A program made the translations under genes and the position numbers. A stretch of 5,348 nt of DNA from Methanosarcina sp. (GTDB taxonomy: Archaea > Halobacteriota > Methanosarcinia > Methanosarcinales > Methanosarcinaceae), in assembly GCA_017883485.1 (NCBI GenBank), contig JADGNM010000202.1, positions 1 through 5,348 of the forward strand, written 5' to 3'. How positions within the stretch are numbered: the stretch's first letter is position 1; the number at the start of each line of letters is the position of its first letter. The notes beneath the pieces were generated by a model. The model was not told the origin of the DNA and did no database searches. It worked only from the letters and a program-made list of their open reading frames with translations. Below are positions 1-5,348 of the stretch, one piece after another.

Positions 1-65
1 TATCATAATATAAAAGTTGAACATGAAGTGAAAATATATATTGTATCAAAAAAATAAATTATGTT

Positions 66-341
66 CTATTTTTGCATGGGGGTCGAAATGTAAACAAAAG
101 TAGAGAAATTATGGAAAAAGACCGTAAAACCTGCAGCGACTCCGTCCAATTCGGCAAAGAAAACTTCAGCATTGGGCTTTTTCCCAAACATGGATTCCAT
201 AAGGCTTTCTTCGGTGGCTGTGACCAGATGTGAAAGATTTTCGAACTCGGCAATGCCTTTAACAAACTCAAGGATGAGAGGAACATCTTCTTTTTCCGCA
301 GTGCGAATACTCAAACCGGGTTTTCTTTCATTTTCGGGCAT
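66..341 (-). pseudogene. GNAT N-acetyltransferase, truncated C-terminally
   Basis: The 91-residue product starts like a small GNAT acetyltransferase of the diamine-acetyltransferase-like group: a first beta strand and helix (SIRTAEKEDVPLILEFVKGI, residues 10-29), then AEFENL, ATEESL, AEVFFAEL and VAAGFTVFFHNFSTF (to about residue 83). In intact relatives of about 150-160 residues this is followed by a GRPG-LEDLYV strand and the acetyl-CoA-binding RGxGxG/A loop. Both are absent here. After STF the frame reads VYISTPMQK and stops, and neither other frame on this strand restores the missing half. With no acetyl-CoA site it should not be catalytic. The ATG at 341 follows AAAGGAA (347-353) with a 5-base spacer, a good ribosome-binding site. 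It lies 39 bases downstream of thiC on the same strand, so co-transcription is likely. The break could come from a deletion or from insertion of something lying to the left. The family call is firm; the substrate is unknown. Confidence 0.75.
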
Positions 342-353
342 CTTTATTCCTTT

Positions 354-370
354 ATTACTGGTAGAGTAAT
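354..370. repeat. Short perfect inverted repeat between thiC and the acetyltransferase remnant
   Basis: ATTACT (354-359) and AGTAAT (365-370) are perfect complements separated by five bases. The element sits in the 39-base gap after the thiC stop codon and before the ribosome-binding site of the downstream gene. It could form a weak 6-bp hairpin in the mRNA, acting as a processing or attenuating site, or it may be chance. It is not GC-rich and has no adjacent T-run in the minus-strand transcript sense, so I do not call it a terminator. Confidence 0.35.
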
Positions 371-380
371 CTAAAGAATC

Positions 381-1667
381 TCACTCTTCCCTCTTCTTTT
401 CCCCGAAGACTTCCTTTACGATTTTTACAGCACAGAGGTCACCGCACATAGAACAGGCATCACTTTCCGTTTTCCGCGAATCCCTAATTTTGCGGGCTCG
501 TGCGCCGTCGATTGCCAGTTCGAATTGTTTTTCCCAGTTAAGGTCCCTGCGGGCATAGGCCATATCAATATCCTGTTTCCAGGCACGTTCCCTGGGGCCT
601 TCCTTTACCAAATCTATTGTGTGGGCTGCAACCTTTGTTACGAGCAGGCCCTCTTTTATATCTTCAAGAGTTGGAAGAGCAAGATGTTCGGACGGGGTTA
701 CCATGCAGAGAAAATCCGTGCCGTGCATTCCGGCAATGGCTCCTCCGATTGCACCGGTTATATGGTCGAAACCTGGCGCGATATCAGTTACAATGGGGCC
801 CAGAAGATAGAGTGGAGCGTTATCGCAGAGTTCTTTCATGCCCCTGACGCTGAGCTCGATCTCGTTTAAGGGGACGTGCCCAGGGCCTTCGACAAAGGTC
901 TGCACATTGGCAGCTCTTGCCCTCTTTACGAGCTCTCCGAGTGTGATAAATTCCATGAACTTCGGGCGGTCGGAGGCATCGGCAATGCAGCCAGGGCGCA
1001 TGCCGTCTCCAAGACTCAGGGTCATATCGTACTCTTTTGCAATTTCAAGGAGATAGTCATATTCGGCATAGAAGGGATTATCTTCTCCGTTATGCAGCAT
1101 CCAGGCAAGGGTAAAAGAACCTCCGCGACTGACAACGTTCATTATCCTGTCGCTCTGGCGCAGGCGCTCAAGGGAGTTTAAGTTGACTCCGGCATGCACG
1201 GTCACAAAGTCCACACCCTGTTCGGCATGCTTCCTGACAGCATTGAACATATCGTCAGATGTCATTTCTACAACAGCTTTTCTGGAAGCTGCAGCCTGGT
1301 AGATCGGAACCGTTCCTACTGGAATGTTAACGGCCTTAAGGATACGGGTCCGGATTTCGTCAAGGTCTCCGCCTGTCGAGAGATCCATTACGGTATGAGC
1401 CCCAAAGGCTTCTGCGGCCCTTGCTTTTTCAACTTCGGCATCAATGTCGATGCAGTCCCTTGAGGTTCCAACATTGGCATTGATTTTTGTGCTCATGTAT
1501 TTGCCAATTCCTGTAGGAATGGCTTCTCGCCTGTTGTTTCTCGGGATGGCTATCAGCCCTTTTGCCACGCATGAGCGGACAGTTTCGGGATCGATTCCTT
1601 CAGCTTTTGCCACGGCTTCTATTGAGGGGGTGACGATTCCCTGCTTTGCATCTTCCATTAGTGTCAT
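381..1667 (-). CDS. thiC: Phosphomethylpyrimidine synthase ThiC
   Basis: ThiC converts aminoimidazole ribotide to hydroxymethylpyrimidine phosphate, using a [4Fe-4S] cluster and S-adenosylmethionine in a non-canonical radical SAM reaction. This supplies the pyrimidine half of thiamine; it acts in the cytoplasm. Family blocks in order: [118 protein letters not shown], and a C-terminal cluster motif CSMCGDLC (C405, C408, C412). The 428-residue length fits the short archaeal and anaerobe form, which lacks the N-terminal extension of the E. coli enzyme. The frame can open at a GTG (1673), but the ATG at 1667 is preferred: GGAGTG (1671-1676) lies 3 bases upstream as its ribosome-binding site and overlaps that GTG. 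An ATG at 1658 is a third option. The gene is divergent from topA and is followed by the acetyltransferase remnant. No TPP riboswitch is recognisable. Confidence 0.96.
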   Translation of the reverse strand: MTLMEDAKQGIVTPSIEAVAKAEGIDPETVRSCVAKGLIAIPRNNRREAIPTGIGKYMSTKINANVGTSRDCIDIDAEVEKARAAEAFGAHTVMDLSTGGDLDEIRTRILKAVNIPVGTVPIYQAAASRKAVVEMTSDDMFNAVRKHAEQGVDFVTVHAGVNLNSLERLRQSDRIMNVVSRGGSFTLAWMLHNGEDNPFYAEYDYLLEIAKEYDMTLSLGDGMRPGCIADASDRPKFMEFITLGELVKRARAANVQTFVEGPGHVPLNEIELSVRGMKELCDNAPLYLLGPIVTDIAPGFDHITGAIGGAIAGMHGTDFLCMVTPSEHLALPTLEDIKEGLLVTKVAAHTIDLVKEGPRERAWKQDIDMAYARRDLNWEKQFELAIDGARARKIRDSRKTESDACSMCGDLCAVKIVKEVFGEKKREE

Positions 1668-1691
1668 TGTCACTCCATATTTAGTGTCATT
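1658..1691 (-). promoter_or_regulatory. thiC start region with duplicated start and six-codon leader ORF
   Basis: The 11-base string AATGACACTAA, read on the minus strand, occurs at 1691-1681 and again at 1668-1658, where it contains the thiC start. The upstream copy opens a tiny ORF (ATG at 1690, TGA at 1672-1670) encoding MTLNME, close to the ThiC N-terminus MTLMED. Its stop codon lies 2 bases before the ATG at 1667, and its last codons contain the GGAGTG ribosome-binding site. What is seen is the repeat and the ORF. That it is translated, or that it couples or dampens thiC translation, is inference. Confidence 0.5.
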
Positions 1692-1729
1692 TTTACTTTA
1701 TATTGTGAGGTAATAAGGCGATTTCAGGC

Positions 1730-1782
1730 AATAATGAAATACCGATAAAAACATGTCAGAGTAAAAACGGTATTATATGATT
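1730..1782. promoter_or_regulatory. Imperfect inverted repeat and candidate thiC promoter
   Basis: Arms at 1730-1744 and 1768-1782 are inverted complements at 12 of 15 positions, with a perfect 7-base inner core (AATACCG at 1738-1744, CGGTATT at 1768-1774) around a 23-base spacer. On the minus strand the outer arm includes CATATAATA (1772-1780), a box A-like element that would place the thiC transcript start near 1750-1755, between the arms. This fits an operator overlapping a promoter, or a leader hairpin. A second TATA-like sequence, ATATAAA (1697-1703, minus), would give an almost leaderless thiC transcript. Which is used cannot be told from sequence alone. Confidence 0.4.
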
Positions 1783-1834
1783 CAACAAGAGTAATTGGTT
1801 ATAAAGATAAATCAAGGTATTTCAGTCTTGAAAG

Positions 1835-1874
1835 AACAGACAGCAAACCATATAACAGACAGTGAACCAATATA
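1835..1874. repeat. Two-copy tandem direct repeat of about 20 bases
   Basis: The sequence AACAGACAG followed by (C/T)(A/G)AACCA and then an AT tail occurs twice back to back: 1835-1854 (tail TATA) and 1854-1874 (tail ATATA). The copies differ at two adjacent positions plus one inserted A. Spacing of about 19-20 bases, roughly two helical turns, in the middle of a divergent promoter region is compatible with a paired regulator-binding site. A local duplication with no function would look the same. Confidence 0.55.
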
Positions 1875-2024
1875 TAATTTTTGACGCCGGGAAAGTCATC
1901 CAATAATGTATAATCAGACAAATATATAAATATTGTAAGCATATTATATAGCGTGTAAAAAGGAAGCAAAAAAGGAACATGGGACTTTTCCGATATATTC
2001 ATTCACATTTCCTTACTTATACTA

Positions 2025-2032
2025 TTTTATAT
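2025..2032 (+). promoter_or_regulatory. Candidate box A (TATA) of topA
   Basis: TTTTATAT matches the archaeal box A pattern and lies 37-44 bases before the ATG at 2069. With the usual box A to start distance of about 25 bases, transcription would begin near 2053, leaving a leader of about 15 bases. That leader contains AGGG (2057-2060), a weak and rather distant ribosome-binding site. Other TATA-like tracts near 1920-1950 could also serve. Confidence 0.4.
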
Positions 2033-2068
2033 CTTATATTATTCTCAATAGCAACCAGGGTATTTTAT

Positions 2069-4432
2069 ATGACAGTTGTCGCATTTGCAGAAAAGAACAA
2101 GGCAGCAGCCCAGATTGCCAGCATCCTGGGCGATGGGGAAGTTAAGAAAATTGATGTAGACGGGCTGCCTGCATACGAATTTAAATGGAAAGGTGAAGAG
2201 TGGCTGGCAATGGGGTTATCCGGGCACATTATGAATTACGATTTTCCGGAGAAGTATAATAAATGGAATGAAGTAGATCCTGGCGTACTTCTAGGAGTTG
2301 ATCCTGAAAAATTTGTGACCAGAGCGGATTATGCCTCTGCGGTAAAAAAGCTCGCAAAAAGGGCGAACAAGATTATCCTTGCCTGTGACTACGACAGGGA
2401 AGGCGAAAATATAGGGTTTGAAGCCAAGACCCTTGCCGAGGAAGTTACAAAAGTGCCGGTTGCACGGGCACGTTTTTCAGCCCTTTCTCCAAAAGAGGTA
2501 AAGAAAGCCTTTGAGAACCTGATGGAACCTGATTATAATCTGGCAATGGCTGCAGAGGCAAGGCAAATTCTGGATCTGAAGATGGGCGCTGCTTTCACTC
2601 GTTTTGTCACGCTTTCTGTCAGGGAAAAGGCAAGGACAAAAGATGTCCTTTCAATCGGTCCCTGCCAGACCCCTACATGCGGGTTTGTGTATGAAAGAGA
2701 AAAGGTAATACGGGCTTTTCAGGCAAAAGACTTCTGGAAGATTACGGCAATTTTCTCTCCAAAAGGAGGAGAATTTGAGGGCACTCACAGGGCAGGAAAT
2801 ATCTATGACAAAGAAAAAGCCGCTGAGATTTTTAAGAGGTTGAAAGGAGCAAAAGAAGGGCTTGTTGCGAAAAAGACCGTAAAGGAGGCAAAAACTAGCC
2901 CACCTAGCCCGCTTAATACCACTGAGTTTCTGAAACGAGCCTCAAAATTCCTTGGAATCAGCCCGGAGGCAGCCCTTGAGGTTGCAGAGCAGCTTTACCT
3001 TGCAGGATTCACCAGCTACCCGAGAACAGAAACGAACATATATGCAGATGATTTCGATTTCAAGTCCCTTCTCTTTGATTTTGCGCGGCAGAAAGAGTAC
3101 AGGCCTTTTGCCGAGTCTATCCTTATAGCTCCTATTGTTCCGAAAAATGGAGAAAAAGATGCCCATGACCACCCTCCGATCCACCCGATCAGGGCTGCTT
3201 CGAGAGGAGAGGTAAGTTCTGCAGTACACATCCCTCAGGCCCCTGAGGTATATGACCTTATTGCAAGGCATTTTCTGGCTAATCTCATGCCTGCAGCGGT
3301 TTTTGAGAAAACCCATCTCCATCTGCTTGTGCAGGAAGAGCCATTTGACTCATCCGGAACAGTGCTCAAGGATTCGGGCTGGCTCGAAGCTTATCCCTTT
3401 GAAAATAAGAAAGATAAGCTTCTACCGTTTGTAGAGGAAGGCGCGAAGGTTGGTATTAAAAAGCTCAGCAATGTAAAATCCAAGACCAACCCTCCCAAAA
3501 AGCTGACAGAAGCCGAACTGCTAACCCTTATGGACAAAAATGGAATAGGAACAAAGGCAACAGCTCCGTCTCATATCGAAACGAATAAGAAAAGGGGATA
3601 TTTCGAGACCAAGGGAAAAACTGTTTCGATTCTAGATACAGGCTTTACCCTTATGGAGGGGCTTTCACTTACTGTTCCGATTCTGATCCGGCCGGAAATC
3701 CGGGCAAAGATCGAAGCCCTGATCCAGGAAGTCGAAGACGGGAAAAAAGAGTTTGATGCAAGTCTTGAAGAGGGCACAGCATTAATTAGGGAGATGTATG
3801 CCCAGCTTGAAGCAAACAAAAAAGAGCTGACCTCAAGCATAGCAGGCACGATCAAAGACGAAGCTGCCCTTGAAGACAAGAAAAACTATATAGGGACCTG
3901 TAAAGCTTGCAGCCATGTTCTCAGAATCGTGCAAACGGATTCGGGACGCTTTGTCGGCTGCACAGGCTATCCTGATTGCAGAAACTCGTATCCTCTGCCG
4001 AAAACCGGAGCCTTGACCGTGCTCAGGAGCAAGGAGTGTAAAAAAGAAGGAGCTGCTGTCCTGAAAGTCGGAAACAAGTATAACTGGGCTGTGGGGATAG
4101 GTCCCTGCTTTAAATGCGACCTTGAAAAAGAATGTTATCCTCCGGAAACTGTTGGGCTCTGCCCGGAATGTGATGGAAGCATGTTTCTTATTACTTTCAA
4201 AGATACACGTTTCCTGGGCTGTACTAAACGGTGCGGATACACGCACTCAGTCCCTAAAACGGGAAAACTGGCCCTGCTTGAGAAAACCTGTGAAACCTGC
4301 GGCTGGAAGATGTTCAGGTTAAAAGAAGAAGGCGAAAACCCTGAAGCAGAATTCTGTTTAAACCGGCGCTGCAAAGAAGGCAGGAAATACTGGAACAAAC
4401 AGGCTTCGGAATTGAAGCCAAAACTCAGGTAA
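2069..4432 (+). CDS. topA: DNA topoisomerase I, archaeal type IA (TopA)
   Basis: Type IA topoisomerase of 787 residues that relaxes negative supercoils by cutting one strand and passing the other through the gap. The Toprim domain starts at once (VVAFAEKNKAAAQIA, E8) and carries the metal-binding DxDxE motif (D107, D109, E111 in ACDYDREGEN). The active-site tyrosine is Y317 in TSYPRTET, with R319 beside it. Other family blocks are GPCQTPT, SPLNTTEFLKRASKFLG, AHDHPPIHPI and LMDKNGIGTKAT. The C-terminus is a zinc-finger array: C611/C614/C631/C637, C698/C701/C718/C722 and C741/C744/C763/C768, plus extra cysteines C680, C683 and C689. The reading frame extends upstream to an ATG at 1979, but those 30 residues are hydrophobic, precede the first Toprim strand and lie over promoter-like DNA, so the ATG at 2069 is preferred. 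Some archaeal members are called topoisomerase III by activity, and sequence alone does not settle that. All catalytic residues appear intact. Confidence 0.96.
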   Translation: MTVVAFAEKNKAAAQIASILGDGEVKKIDVDGLPAYEFKWKGEEWLAMGLSGHIMNYDFPEKYNKWNEVDPGVLLGVDPEKFVTRADYASAVKKLAKRANKIILACDYDREGENIGFEAKTLAEEVTKVPVARARFSALSPKEVKKAFENLMEPDYNLAMAAEARQILDLKMGAAFTRFVTLSVREKARTKDVLSIGPCQTPTCGFVYEREKVIRAFQAKDFWKITAIFSPKGGEFEGTHRAGNIYDKEKAAEIFKRLKGAKEGLVAKKTVKEAKTSPPSPLNTTEFLKRASKFLGISPEAALEVAEQLYLAGFTSYPRTETNIYADDFDFKSLLFDFARQKEYRPFAESILIAPIVPKNGEKDAHDHPPIHPIRAASRGEVSSAVHIPQAPEVYDLIARHFLANLMPAAVFEKTHLHLLVQEEPFDSSGTVLKDSGWLEAYPFENKKDKLLPFVEEGAKVGIKKLSNVKSKTNPPKKLTEAELLTLMDKNGIGTKATAPSHIETNKKRGYFETKGKTVSILDTGFTLMEGLSLTVPILIRPEIRAKIEALIQEVEDGKKEFDASLEEGTALIREMYAQLEANKKELTSSIAGTIKDEAALEDKKNYIGTCKACSHVLRIVQTDSGRFVGCTGYPDCRNSYPLPKTGALTVLRSKECKKEGAAVLKVGNKYNWAVGIGPCFKCDLEKECYPPETVGLCPECDGSMFLITFKDTRFLGCTKRCGYTHSVPKTGKLALLEKTCETCGWKMFRLKEEGENPEAEFCLNRRCKEGRKYWNKQASELKPKLR

Positions 4433-4494
4433 AGCTTCCGTACCCTAATTATGCATCCCGAGTTTCGTTCAGGATCACAGAAAAATGAGAGTTA

Positions 4495-4502
4495 TTTATA
4501 TT
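4495..4502 (+). promoter_or_regulatory. Candidate box A of the integrase gene
   Basis: TTTATATT is a near-consensus archaeal box A, 34-41 bases before the ATG at 4536. A transcript start about 25 bases downstream would fall near 4520-4525, inside the ATACC/GGTAT palindrome, and give a leader of only about 13 bases. The ATG has no visible Shine-Dalgarno sequence before it, consistent with a short-leadered or leaderless mRNA. An own promoter suggests the gene is not simply read through from topA. Confidence 0.5.
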
Positions 4503-4514
4503 TTAAACACATAA

Positions 4515-4530
4515 ATACCCTAGTTGGTAT
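4515..4530. promoter_or_regulatory. Operator-like palindrome between box A and integrase start
   Basis: ATACC (4515-4519) and GGTAT (4526-4530) are perfect inverted complements around a 6-base spacer (CTAGTT). The site lies 13 bases downstream of the candidate box A and ends 5 bases before the start codon, where a bound dimeric repressor would block initiation. No regulator is identified, and a 5-base arm can arise by chance. Confidence 0.4.
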
Positions 4531-4535
4531 ATTAA

Positions 4536-5348
4536 ATGTTGTATAAAGAACTTGAGAATGATCCTGTGATCAAAGACTGGCTCGCATCCGTGAGCAGGAA
4601 ACCCGGAACACGCCGACTGTACACTTTTGCACTTCAATATTACACTGAGTTTTTAGGTATGACACCTGAAGAACTCTTGCTTGAAGCTGAGGCAGACATC
4701 AAGAATGGAGTTCTACCCCGACAAAGCAAGTTGAAGTGTCACTTGATAGACTTCAAAGAGCACTTACAGAGCCAAGATTTAGCTCCCTTAACTATAAAAA
4801 ACCGTATGACGGGAGTTTACTCTTTTTACAAGAAAAATGATATCGTCTTACCATCGTTGCCTAATAATGAGACGAAACCTAAACCCCTGCTGAAACATAA
4901 GGATATCCCCACCAAAGAGGATATCCAGATAGTACTCAAGCACGCAGATGAACTGGAGCGAGCAATTGTACTGATAGGTGTTAGCAGTGGATTAGGCGCT
5001 CAGGAGATATCCAATCTCACAGTAGGTGACTTTAAGAAAGGATATGATCCAGAAACGGAAGTTACCACACTAAAACTGCGCAGGGAAAAAGTCGGGTACG
5101 ATTTTGTGACATTTTTAAGCCCCGAAGCTTCAAAAGCAGTTCTTGATTACCTGGAAACCCGGAATAAAAAGCCTAAAATACCCTCAAAAGCGAAAATGGA
5201 ACAGCTTGCAAAGCAAAAGGTTTACAACGATGGGAATTTTCTTCTTATTCCCCGTCGCATTCCACCCGAGTTCCTGAAAACCAAAGACGACAAATTAAGA
5301 CAACTCACAGAAGCGGCAATAGTTGATATCTACCAAAATCTAGCAATC
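4536..5348 (+). CDS. Tyrosine-recombinase/phage-type integrase, C-terminus beyond the window
   Basis: The frame opens at ATG 4536 and stays open for 271 codons to the window edge, so the gene is partial at its 3' end. The layout fits a tyrosine recombinase. Residues about 8-108 form an N-terminal helical core-binding domain (DWLASVSRKPGTRRLYTFAL, then LIDFKEHLQSQ and LTIKNRMTGVYSFYKKNDI). The catalytic domain starts near residue 124 (PTKEDIQIVLKHADELERAI), followed by GVSSGLGAQEISNLTVGDF (148-166), the equivalent of the GLRxxE block. K185 in LRREKVGYDFVTFLSPEA is a good candidate for the beta-hairpin lysine. The first catalytic arginine position is glycine (G154). The HxxR motif and tyrosine nucleophile would lie downstream and cannot be judged. 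It may insert or excise a mobile element, or be a domesticated or regulatory relative. Codon choice leans to AT-ending and CGA/TTA codons more than topA does, hinting at recent acquisition. Family assignment is good; activity and element are unknown. Confidence 0.8.
   Translation, partial: MLYKELENDPVIKDWLASVSRKPGTRRLYTFALQYYTEFLGMTPEELLLEAEADIKNGVLPRQSKLKCHLIDFKEHLQSQDLAPLTIKNRMTGVYSFYKKNDIVLPSLPNNETKPKPLLKHKDIPTKEDIQIVLKHADELERAIVLIGVSSGLGAQEISNLTVGDFKKGYDPETEVTTLKLRREKVGYDFVTFLSPEASKAVLDYLETRNKKPKIPSKAKMEQLAKQKVYNDGNFLLIPRRIPPEFLKTKDDKLRQLTEAAIVDIYQNLAI

Larger units (their letters stand above)
1668..2068. other. Divergent thiC-topA intergenic region
   Basis: This stretch of about 400 bases is strongly AT-rich and holds no convincing protein gene. 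An open frame exists on the minus strand (1799-2002, 67 codons), but it reads across both promoter areas, has low-complexity hydrophobic content and resembles nothing I know. Contents from left to right: the thiC leader with its duplicated start, the inverted repeat at 1730-1782, the two-copy direct repeat at 1835-1874, a small GC-rich patch (GACGCCGGG, 1883-1891), TATA-like tracts around 1920-1950, and the topA promoter area. No tRNA or other structured RNA was recognised. Confidence 0.7.

Noticed and set aside
525..1463. Several plus-strand open frames opposite thiC
   Set aside because: They are antisense shadows of a fully conserved ThiC coding sequence and show no family motifs.
1668..1800. 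TPP riboswitch in the thiC leader
   Set aside because: The leader is AT-rich and lacks the conserved TPP-aptamer strings such as CUGAGA and the ACCUGA-like segment. The resemblance to these elements is too weak to call.
1882..1898. TGAC-N9-GTCA dyad around a GC-rich patch
   Set aside because: The arms are only 4 bases long and do not extend. This is expected by chance.
1799..2002. Minus-strand 67-codon open frame in the thiC-topA gap
   Set aside because: It reads through AT-rich promoter sequence, has biased hydrophobic content, no ribosome-binding site of note and no recognisable family. It overlaps the likely topA control region.
2942..4398. Minus- and plus-strand open frames within topA
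   Set aside because: They overlap catalytic and zinc-finger coding sequence of TopA in other frames, and their predicted proteins look like shadow translations.
4433..4535. Possible tRNA or attachment site between topA and the integrase
   Set aside because: No cloverleaf, TTC-loop-like motif or long dyad could be found in these 103 bases.
1..5348. CRISPR array or insertion-sequence ends
   Set aside because: No regularly spaced repeats of 24-37 bases and no paired terminal inverted repeats with a transposase were seen. Only short, isolated repeats are present.

Overview
The window looks like chromosome from a methanogenic euryarchaeon, most likely Methanosarcina or a close relative. This rests on three things: the archaeal-type ThiC and TopA proteins, AT-rich intergenic DNA with archaeal box A (TATA)-like elements and few Shine-Dalgarno sites, and the moderate GC content of the genes. 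The lineage is recognised from memory of protein families, not from a search.

Layout from left to right. (1) Positions 66-341, minus strand: the N-terminal half of a GNAT acetyltransferase. Homology stops abruptly near position 100 and the frame then closes in AT-rich DNA, so it looks like a broken gene. (2) Positions 381-1667, minus strand: thiC, phosphomethylpyrimidine synthase of thiamine biosynthesis. It is transcribed toward the acetyltransferase remnant with only 39 bases between them, so the two were probably one transcript. (3) Positions 1668-2068: a divergent, AT-rich intergenic region of about 400 bases. It holds the promoters of thiC and topA, a duplicated thiC start with a six-codon leader ORF, an imperfect inverted repeat upstream of thiC, and a two-copy direct repeat of about 20 bases. 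(4) Positions 2069-4432, plus strand: topA, an archaeal type IA DNA topoisomerase with its Toprim residues, active-site tyrosine and C-terminal zinc fingers intact. (5) Positions 4536-5348, plus strand: the first 271 residues of a tyrosine-recombinase-like integrase that runs off the right edge. It has its own box A and a small operator-like palindrome, and its first catalytic arginine position appears to be glycine.

The thiamine and topoisomerase genes are ordinary housekeeping genes and share only their upstream region. The integrase is the only sign of mobile or accessory DNA, and whatever it belongs to lies to the right of this window. I do not see a complete new system here. The points most worth checking are the integrase active site with its promoter palindrome, and the duplicated thiC start.
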